The position numbers were made by a program, and so were the translations under genes. From DATKCJ01 sp035513275 (GTDB taxonomy: Bacteria > Verrucomicrobiota > Verrucomicrobiia > Opitutales > Opitutaceae), in contig DATKCJ010000232.1 of NCBI GenBank assembly GCA_035513275.1, positions 1 through 7,815 of the forward strand: DNA of 7,815 bases, in the 5' to 3' direction. Below the pieces are notes generated by a model. The model had not been told where the DNA came from. It worked only from the letters and a program-made list of their open reading frames with translations, and ran no database searches. This document shows positions 1-4,713 of the stretch, in pieces (position 1 is the stretch's first letter; every line of letters begins with the position of its first letter).

Positions 1-55
1 AGCCGCCCAACGCGGGCAGCAACGGTTCATCGGAGTCGATGGCGTTGGTTGACAT
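1..55 (-). CDS. Start of an unidentified gene (18 codons, truncated by window edge)
   Basis: An ATG at 53-55 opens a frame that reads MSTNAIDSDEPLLPALGG and runs off the window. It lies 12 nt after the TAA stop of the EpsI-family gene, on the same strand, at the spacing expected for the next gene of this tightly packed operon. No domain can be recognised in 18 residues. Exosortase genes are commonly neighbours of EpsI genes, so an exosortase/archaeosortase is one possibility, but this is only inference from context. No good Shine-Dalgarno sequence is visible in the 12-nt gap. Confidence 0.4.
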   Translation of the reverse strand, partial: MSTNAIDSDEPLLPALGG

Positions 56-67
56 CGCAAACGGCGC

Positions 68-805
68 TTAGCTGCGGTCCGCCGCAGGTTCCACAACTGC
101 GCGCAACCCAAGTGCACCCAGAGACTCCACCACGCTGGCGAATCCCGGGTCGCTCCAAAGATCTTCGAGCGGTCTGTTGCTCGTGAGCCGGATGAAATAC
201 TGCTCCCGATTTCCGAGGAGGGCCTGGCGCACCGCGTCCTGTGCCCACAAAACAGGATTGGGCACAGCGTTGAACCGCTCGCCGTAGTCGTAAACGCGGC
301 CGTCCACAAGATGCCAATACAGCACGTAGGTCGGCACCCCTCCCTTCGGCGGATCGAACACCCGGGACTCCGCGGGTTGCAGATCGAGTCCGCTGAAGAT
401 TCCCGTCTGGCGGAAGTTCATCGCAGTGCAGCGCCAGCCATTCTCAGTCCAGCACCGGTCGGGAGTGTGGGATGCGACGAGTCTTGTGGGCATCTTGCCT
501 GCTCCCCAGTAGGCGACATAGACACCGAATCCCTGCCCCGCTCGCGTATACTCCCGGTTCAGCGCTTCGTCGAAGTTGAGTACCTTCTCGACCTCGCCGC
601 TCACAAACTCGTTCGGGCCGAGCGGCACTTCCCGCACGCTCCACCCGGAGACGTCCGCGGGAATCATCCGGGCAAGGTGTGGCTCGCGAGGCTGCGGAGT
701 CTCTTTGAACAACTGCATCCCCTGCAATGCACCGGCGAGCGCCAAGGTGACTGCGGGCAGGATCAAAGGCCATATGAAGACCCGGCGGTTGGCCGGCTTA
801 ATCAT
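68..805 (-). CDS. Exosortase-associated EpsI family protein (DUF3485-like)
   Basis: This 245-residue protein has one N-terminal hydrophobic segment (about residues 10-30, after a basic NRR), so it is probably anchored in the inner membrane facing the periplasm. The diagnostic stretch is SHTPDRCW at 112-119, the His-x-Pro-x-x-Cys-type motif of EpsI/DUF3485 proteins. It is followed by a Tyr/Trp-rich strand (TYVLYWHLVDGR, 159-170), also typical of the family. EpsI proteins accompany exosortases, the membrane transpeptidase-like enzymes that process PEP-CTERM-type proteins, and polysaccharide clusters; the biochemical role is not settled. Here EpsI is a separate gene, not fused to an exosortase as in some genomes. 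The ATG at 803-805 overlaps the end of the upstream acyltransferase gene by 8 nt, supporting translational coupling. Family assignment is good; function is only by association. Confidence 0.82.
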   Translation of the reverse strand: MIKPANRRVFIWPLILPAVTLALAGALQGMQLFKETPQPREPHLARMIPADVSGWSVREVPLGPNEFVSGEVEKVLNFDEALNREYTRAGQGFGVYVAYWGAGKMPTRLVASHTPDRCWTENGWRCTAMNFRQTGIFSGLDLQPAESRVFDPPKGGVPTYVLYWHLVDGRVYDYGERFNAVPNPVLWAQDAVRQALLGNREQYFIRLTSNRPLEDLWSDPGFASVVESLGALGLRAVVEPAADRS

Positions 806-1442
806 TGACGACCTCCCTCAGGACGTAGGGCCGTGCCGGGTTTCCAAAAACCGTCATGCCCGCCGGAACATCCCGCGTGACGACTGCGCCCGCTCCGATG
901 AGGGCTCCGTTGCCAACCCTGACTCCCGGCAACACGCATGCGTGGGTCCCAACAACGACGCCCTCTCCCAAGACCACCCCGCCAGTGATATCGACGTGAC
1001 AATGTAGCTGGCACCAGCGCCCGATCACCGCGTCGTGGGCCACTGTCGAATGCATGTTGAGAGTGACAAAATCGCCAAGACTTGCATCGGAGCCGACTGC
1101 GGTGTGCGGACACAAGATGACACCAGTGCCGAGACGCACGCGCTCCCCGACGACAGCGCTCGCGTGCACGATGGTTTCAAAAACTCCCCCGCGAGAAAGA
1201 ATGAGTTCCGCGCAGCGCCGCTTGTATTCCACGTTCCCCATCGCGCACGTGAATACTTCCGCCGGTCCGGGCTTATATTCAATGATCCGACCGAGGATCG
1301 GACTCCGCCCGGGGAAGGACTCCAGCGCATTCAAGTTGTCGTCGAGGAATCCTTTCACAGCCAGCCCGCTCACGCTTTGGGAGGCCCACGCATGCATTTC
1401 GCGGCCGAAGCCACCCGCTCCCAGAATGACGAGCTCTTTCAT
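798..1442 (-). CDS. NeuD/PglD-like sugar O-/N-acyltransferase (left-handed beta-helix)
   Basis: The 214-residue protein has the two-part architecture of NeuD/PglD acyltransferases. The N-terminal nucleotide-sugar-binding Rossmann-like part starts with VILGAGGFGRE (5-15) and includes GFLDD (31-35). The C-terminal left-handed parallel beta-helix is built from hexapeptide repeats (about 90-190). The AHDAVIG segment (135-141) matches the family's conserved His region, with His136 the likely catalytic base, and the protein ends with the usual GNPARPYVL (200-208). Relatives transfer an acetyl group from acetyl-CoA to an amino or hydroxyl group of a UDP-sugar or sialic acid. Its place between an AMP-forming ligase and an EpsI gene, with an ACP in the operon, suggests that a non-acetyl donor is possible (inference). 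The ATG overlaps the ligase TGA in an ATGA (1439-1442). Length is normal for the family. Confidence 0.85.
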   Translation of the reverse strand: MKELVILGAGGFGREMHAWASQSVSGLAVKGFLDDNLNALESFPGRSPILGRIIEYKPGPAEVFTCAMGNVEYKRRCAELILSRGGVFETIVHASAVVGERVRLGTGVILCPHTAVGSDASLGDFVTLNMHSTVAHDAVIGRWCQLHCHVDITGGVVLGEGVVVGTHACVLPGVRVGNGALIGAGAVVTRDVPAGMTVFGNPARPYVLREVVND

Positions 1443-2869
1443 GACAACGCGCTTCGACGCTTCTTAAGGTTCCGAGTGCTGTCAATGGCCCGCACCAGCC
1501 GGACGGTCGTCGGCAGGTAACATTTAGGTGACGACCGAGCGAACTCGTGCAACGACCGCTTCACTTCAATCGGATCTTTCTCAGGCCCTCGCCACACGAT
1601 CTCGACGCCGACGACCTGACCCAACAGCGGATTCGGAACCGCGAAGGCGCGGCAATCCGCCACGAGCGGATGTGCGAGCAACAGATTCTCAACAGTCGCG
1701 GGCAAGACCTTCTCGCCTCCGACGTTGATGAGCTCGTCGCGCCTCCCGACAATACGAACTGCAGCCGGATCATGCGTCCGCTCCGCGAGGTCGCCTGTGC
1801 GAAACCATCCATCTTCGGTCAAGCCGCCACTCCCACCGGACAAGTATCCGACGGCCCTCGCCGGGCTTCGAATCCACAGTTCTCCTTCGACGATCTTCCA
1901 CTCGTGGCGGTCAGCCTCGTCTTGCATCGTGAATCCTTCCCCGGACTCGCGAACTGGAAGCGCGCCGGTCTCACTGGTGCCGAACCGCTGCGTGAAGCGG
2001 ACCTCGGGCAACGACTCGCGCAGTCGGGCAAGAAGCGACGGCGGCATCGGCTCCGCCCCATAGGGAACGACTCGCAAACTGCGCAGCCCCTGCAAGAGAT
2101 CGGCCCCGGCCAGCAGCAGAAGGTTCAGGAAACTCGGAGTGGCTGGCAGGACTTCGACCCGGTGACGCTCCACTTTCTCGGCGACACTCGCAGGCGTGAG
2201 CAACGCAGGCGGCGCGACGATCGACTGCCCGCGAGCGATCGCACGCCACGCGATATCCAACCCACCGATGTGATCGAACCGCATCAGCGGCATGAGACGC
2301 ATCGACCTTCCTCGCTTGATTTGCACGACTCCCAACAATTCCCAGAGATCGAGTAGCACGACTTTGGGAACGCCCGTCGTGCCGCCCGTCGCCAGGATCA
2401 AGCCCGGATGTCCCCTTCGGAGCAGTTCGGCGAGAAGCCCAACCGACGTGGCGGTCGTCTGGCCGAAACCCGCTTTCACCAAGGCCCCGTCCTGCACTTG
2501 CCAATCGATCACCGTGAATTTCGCCCACGTTTCGAGTTCGCTGCGCCGCTCGATGCGCAACGGCGCGACCGTCGCTTGCAACGAGGCAGCAGCGAAGAGC
2601 CAGGTCAGGAGATCGAATCCGTCATCGGCGAGAATGGCGACGATCTGGCCGGCCCCAACTCCTGCAATCGCGCACTGCTCACGGCGTTCTTCGAAGACGT
2701 TTCCAAAATCCCGCCATGTCCGCACACGATCGTCGTCAATCCAGAACGCGTCAGCGCCATGTTCCTCGACCAACCGCCTGACGGTGCATGCAGAGCAATC
2801 GAGCGGCCGGCCGCTCGGGCAGTCCTGACGATTGCTGGACGGCTCCGGACACATGATGGCGCCGCACAC
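1439..2869 (-). CDS. AMP-forming acyl-CoA/acyl-ACP ligase (ANL superfamily)
   Basis: The 476-residue protein shows the core motifs of adenylate-forming enzymes in order: the phosphate-binding loop ATGGTTGVPK (160-169), FGTSETG (296-302), GWFRTGD (354-360, with the ribose-binding Asp), GRRDELINVGGEKVLP (375-390, hinge and C-terminal domain) and a terminal STRNLKKRR with the probable catalytic Lys469/470. It should activate a carboxylic acid with ATP to an acyl-AMP and pass it to a thiol, here plausibly the ACP encoded two genes upstream or CoA. The substrate cannot be read from the sequence. At 476 residues it is at the short end for the family. The start is a GTG at 2867-2869 directly after the SDR stop; an in-frame ATG five codons on (2852-2854) is an alternative. 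Neither has a strong ribosome-binding site. The N-terminus is unusually Cys-rich (C2, C7, C17, C25, C28). Acyl ligases of this class are known in exosortase-linked loci. Confidence 0.88.
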   Translation of the reverse strand: MCGAIMCPEPSSNRQDCPSGRPLDCSACTVRRLVEEHGADAFWIDDDRVRTWRDFGNVFEERREQCAIAGVGAGQIVAILADDGFDLLTWLFAAASLQATVAPLRIERRSELETWAKFTVIDWQVQDGALVKAGFGQTTATSVGLLAELLRRGHPGLILATGGTTGVPKVVLLDLWELLGVVQIKRGRSMRLMPLMRFDHIGGLDIAWRAIARGQSIVAPPALLTPASVAEKVERHRVEVLPATPSFLNLLLLAGADLLQGLRSLRVVPYGAEPMPPSLLARLRESLPEVRFTQRFGTSETGALPVRESGEGFTMQDEADRHEWKIVEGELWIRSPARAVGYLSGGSGGLTEDGWFRTGDLAERTHDPAAVRIVGRRDELINVGGEKVLPATVENLLLAHPLVADCRAFAVPNPLLGQVVGVEIVWRGPEKDPIEVKRSLHEFARSSPKCYLPTTVRLVRAIDSTRNLKKRRSALS

Positions 2870-3577
2870 TCAGCCACTCACACCACCAAGGTAGATCACC
2901 TGTCCCGTCACGAACTCACTCGCCGGGCTCAGGAAGAACTCAACGACATTGACGACATCGGCCGAAGTGCCGAACCGAGGGATCGCCTGCCGACTAAGCA
3001 AGGCGTCCATCTTCCTCCGCGGCACATTCCGCACCATGTCGGTGGGCACCGGCGAGGGACCGACCGCGTTGACGGTGATGCCGGTCGGCCCCAACTCGCG
3101 TGCGAGGATCTGTGTGAACGACTCAACGGCCGCCTTGCTCGCGGCGTAGAGCGATTCCCCTTCGAGTCGAAGCGGATGGGCGATCGAGGTGAAGTTCACG
3201 ATGCGGCCCGTCTTTCGTCGCAGCATCGCCTTCGCGACTTCGCGGCAAAACAGGAACGTGCCCTGGAAATTCGTCGAGAAGATATCCTGCGCCACCTTGG
3301 CGGGGGTCAGTAGAGCGTGGTTCATGGACGCGATGCCGGCGTTGTTGATCAGCGCGTCGATCCGCCCGTCCCGTGCGACCACCTCGCGTATCATCGCGAC
3401 CACGGCAGCCTCGTCGCCGACATCGAGCGCGTGATGACGATAGCGGCGATTCGCAGACGTCACTGGTCCGCGGCTGCAGCCGTGAACAATGTCACCCCGG
3501 GCGAGAAAGTGCGCGGCTACGTCGTGGCCGATTCCGCGACTTGAGCCTGTGACAATAATGATCCTGCGAGTCTTCAC
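2870..3577 (-). CDS. Short-chain dehydrogenase/reductase, FabG-like
   Basis: This is a classical 235-residue SDR. It has the dinucleotide-binding TGSSRGIG (10-17), the structural NNAG (78-81), and the catalytic Ser131 (in FTS), Tyr144 and Lys148 (YAASK). The overall pattern, including ITVNAVGPSPVPTDM and the C-terminal VTGQVIYLGG, is that of 3-oxoacyl-ACP reductase (FabG) and close relatives, which use NAD(P)H to reduce a ketone to an alcohol. Next to an ACP gene, reduction of an ACP-bound 3-oxoacyl group is the simplest reading, but a sugar or other keto substrate is not excluded. The start is GTG at 3575-3577, in a 4-nt GTGA overlap with the ACP stop. The TGA stop (2870-2872) is followed without gap and in the same frame by the ligase GTG. 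All catalytic residues are present. Confidence 0.88.
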   Translation of the reverse strand: MKTRRIIIVTGSSRGIGHDVAAHFLARGDIVHGCSRGPVTSANRRYRHHALDVGDEAAVVAMIREVVARDGRIDALINNAGIASMNHALLTPAKVAQDIFSTNFQGTFLFCREVAKAMLRRKTGRIVNFTSIAHPLRLEGESLYAASKAAVESFTQILARELGPTGITVNAVGPSPVPTDMVRNVPRRKMDALLSRQAIPRFGTSADVVNVVEFFLSPASEFVTGQVIYLGGVSG

Positions 3578-3846
3578 GTAGTGAGCAGCTCCATGATGTA
3601 TTCGGTCAGCGCGTTTGCGTCACGAAAAGGCGATCGCCTCCGACTCATCGCCCGGTCGCTCGCGAGCACCACTTCGCAGCCGAACGCCTCGGCCAGCCGG
3701 TACTCGAGATCGGCCAGAAAATTCACAAGGCCGAGGCTGTCGAGCGATGCCCCTGCCCCGAAAATGGCTGGATTGTCCCCTTCCGCGCGAGGAAGCGTGC
3801 GAAGGATCACCTGTCGGATTTTTTCCGGAGTCGGTTCGGCATTCAT
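3574..3846 (-). CDS. Acyl carrier protein (phosphopantetheine-binding)
   Basis: A 90-residue protein of normal ACP length. It has the phosphopantetheine attachment motif LDSLGLVNFLADLE (35-48), with Ser37 as the modified residue, followed by the usual helix II pattern. A 4'-phosphopantetheinyl transferase elsewhere in the genome would be needed to make it active. It is the first gene of the minus-strand operon and overlaps the SDR start by 4 nt. It probably carries the acyl group handled by the SDR and the AMP ligase. This makes it a specialised carrier, not the housekeeping AcpP, which normally lies beside fabD/fabG/fabF and is strongly acidic throughout. Unusually, the region before the last helix is basic (MSRRRSPFR, 67-75). 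The ATG at 3844-3846 has no clear Shine-Dalgarno sequence. Confidence 0.87.
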   Translation of the reverse strand: MNAEPTPEKIRQVILRTLPRAEGDNPAIFGAGASLDSLGLVNFLADLEYRLAEAFGCEVVLASDRAMSRRRSPFRDANALTEYIMELLTT

Positions 3847-3879
3847 TCAGAATCACAGTGGTCCCGCATGCATACTGGA

Positions 3880-3904
3880 TTGTGGGAGCGGAGAATTTCC
3901 ACAA
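3880..3904. repeat. Inverted repeat upstream of ACP gene (possible operator)
   Basis: TTGTGG (3880-3885) and CCACAA (3899-3904) form perfect 6-bp arms around a 13-bp spacer, centred about 46 bp upstream of the ACP start codon. The position suits an operator or a promoter-proximal site for the minus-strand operon. Six-bp arms are expected by chance in a region this long, so this is only a candidate. Confidence 0.25.
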
Positions 3905-4060
3905 GCCGGAATCGGTCACGCAATGTCGATCAATGCCATCGCCGGCAGCCGGGCCGACGCTTCCTGAAATCGCCATGTTGCAAGATCGTCACCCAATCGC
4001 CGCCTGCGTGACACATTCTACGGGTAGGCTGGGAAAACATCCCGCGGCGCTCCTTCAGGA

Positions 4061-4082
4061 TGATTTCAAGCGTAGGAAATCA
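4061..4082. repeat. Inverted repeat in the divergent region (possible operator)
   Basis: TGATTTC (4061-4067) and GAAATCA (4076-4082) are perfect 7-bp arms around an 8-bp spacer, 22 bp in all. A further GAAATC half-site occurs at 3966-3971. AT-rich dyads of about this size are typical of dimeric winged-helix regulators, and the adjacent plus-strand gene encodes one. No factor can be assigned, and roughly one such 7-bp repeat per two regions of this size is expected by chance. Confidence 0.3.
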
Positions 4083-4164
4083 AACTGGAGACTCTCCGTG
4101 GATTCAAAAGCAACCGCTGCCAAACACCGGCTCCCGTGCCTCCAACTCTCGCCGATCCCCCGTC

Positions 4165-4241
4165 GGAACCCGCTGCTTCGCCGCGGAGTGAACCCCGCCT
4201 TTGGGCGAAGGTTCGCGCTTCCAGTTACCTCCAGCGGTTCC
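4165..4241 (+). promoter_or_regulatory. Potentially structured leader upstream of the HxlR-like gene
   Basis: On the plus strand GGAACC (4165-4170) plus GCTG (4172-4175) can pair with CAGC (4232-4235) plus GGTTCC (4236-4241), giving a 10-bp stem with a single bulged base. Inside it, GAACC/GGTTC (4190-4194 with 4210-4214) and CGCC/GGCG (4196-4199 with 4204-4207) form a hairpin. An alternative stem CTTCGCC/GGCGAAG (4176-4182 with 4204-4210) excludes that hairpin. The element ends 16 nt before the preferred ATG at 4258. No U-tract follows, so it is not an intrinsic terminator. Pairing was found by eye in GC-rich DNA and no folding energy was computed. Confidence 0.28.
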
Positions 4242-4257
4242 TCACCGCCAGCAACTG

Positions 4258-4713
4258 ATGCCCTCCAGCCATAGATTTGGAGCAGCCGCCATCACAGTGA
4301 ACATACTCAAGCGAAAATGGTCGGTCGTGATCCTTCGGCATCTCAACAACGGGGTCTGCAGCCCGGCTGCGATTTGCGACGCGGAGCCAGATCTCTCGCC
4401 GATGGCGCTGAACGAGCGGCTGCGCATGATGTTTCGATACAATCTGATCACCCATAATCCGTTTCGCGTCTCCGCCAAGACCCAGGAGTGCCACCTGACT
4501 CCCCGTGGGAGCCAGATTCTCAAGATGATCAATCTGATCGAGCAGATTGATGAAATGGACGAGACGGGTGACGCCTCGATGGAGCGGCCCGTTCGGGAGA
4601 GCGCAGCACCGGTATCGTCAGAGTCCTCCACCTCTTCTGCAGGAACGACGTCCAGGAATTTCCGGCCGTCCCAACCCGCACCCGACCCGGAGCAATCCAA
4701 ATCTTCCCGATGA
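4258..4713 (+). CDS. HxlR-like winged-helix DNA-binding protein
   Basis: With the ATG at 4258 the product has 151 residues. Residues about 12-100 follow the HxlR-type winged-helix pattern: KRKWSVVILRHLNNGVCSPAAI (18-39, first helices), DLSPMALNERLRMMFRYNLI (45-64, recognition helix and following helix) and CHLTPRGSQILKMINLI (78-94, wing strand and last helix). HxlR proteins are dimeric DNA-binding regulators, some sensing small electrophiles or metabolites. No sensor residue can be assigned here; Cys34, Cys40 and Cys78 are the cysteines present. Residues 105-151 form a Ser/Pro/Glu-rich tail that is probably disordered and unusual for the family. A TTG at 4201 would extend the frame by 19 residues without recognisable homology, so the ATG is preferred, although it lacks a clear Shine-Dalgarno. 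The TGA overlaps the next gene's ATG (ATGA, 4710-4713). Likely a local regulator of one or both divergent operons (inference). Confidence 0.72.
   Translation: MPSSHRFGAAAITVNILKRKWSVVILRHLNNGVCSPAAICDAEPDLSPMALNERLRMMFRYNLITHNPFRVSAKTQECHLTPRGSQILKMINLIEQIDEMDETGDASMERPVRESAAPVSSESSTSSAGTTSRNFRPSQPAPDPEQSKSSR

Larger units (their letters stand above)
3847..4257. other. Divergent intergenic region, about 410 bp
   Basis: This gap separates the minus-strand ACP operon from the plus-strand regulator/export operon, so promoters for both must lie in or near it. I find no convincing sigma-70 -35/-10 pair and no sigma-54 site with correct GG-N10-GC spacing on either strand. It contains two short inverted repeats (3880-3904, 4061-4082) and a stretch that can fold (4165-4241). 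No convincing protein gene is present. A GTG-started frame of 58 codons (4098-4274) is discussed among the findings. Confidence 0.7.

Noticed and set aside
1547..2356. Plus-strand open frame of 269 codons opposite the ligase gene
   Set aside because: Shadow of the AMP-ligase coding sequence; Arg/Gln/Asp-rich translation without domain features.
2408..3313. Plus-strand open frame of 301 codons opposite the ligase and SDR genes
   Set aside because: It spans two unrelated minus-strand genes that carry complete catalytic motifs, and its own product shows no domain.
3912..3945. Possible sigma-54 promoter on the minus strand (GGCAT...TTGC)
   Set aside because: The GG and GC elements are 14 nt apart instead of the required 10, so it does not fit a sigma-54 site.
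4201..4257. TTG start extending the HxlR-like protein by 19 residues
   Set aside because: The added residues do not resemble the family, and the TTG falls inside the predicted hairpin with no ribosome-binding site. ATG 4258 is preferred.
3615..4274. Plus-strand frame of 219 codons across the ACP gene and the divergent region
   Set aside because: Its first third is antisense to the ACP and the remainder is Arg/Pro/Ser-rich without homology. Only the short GTG-started tail is kept, as a low-interest uORF idea.
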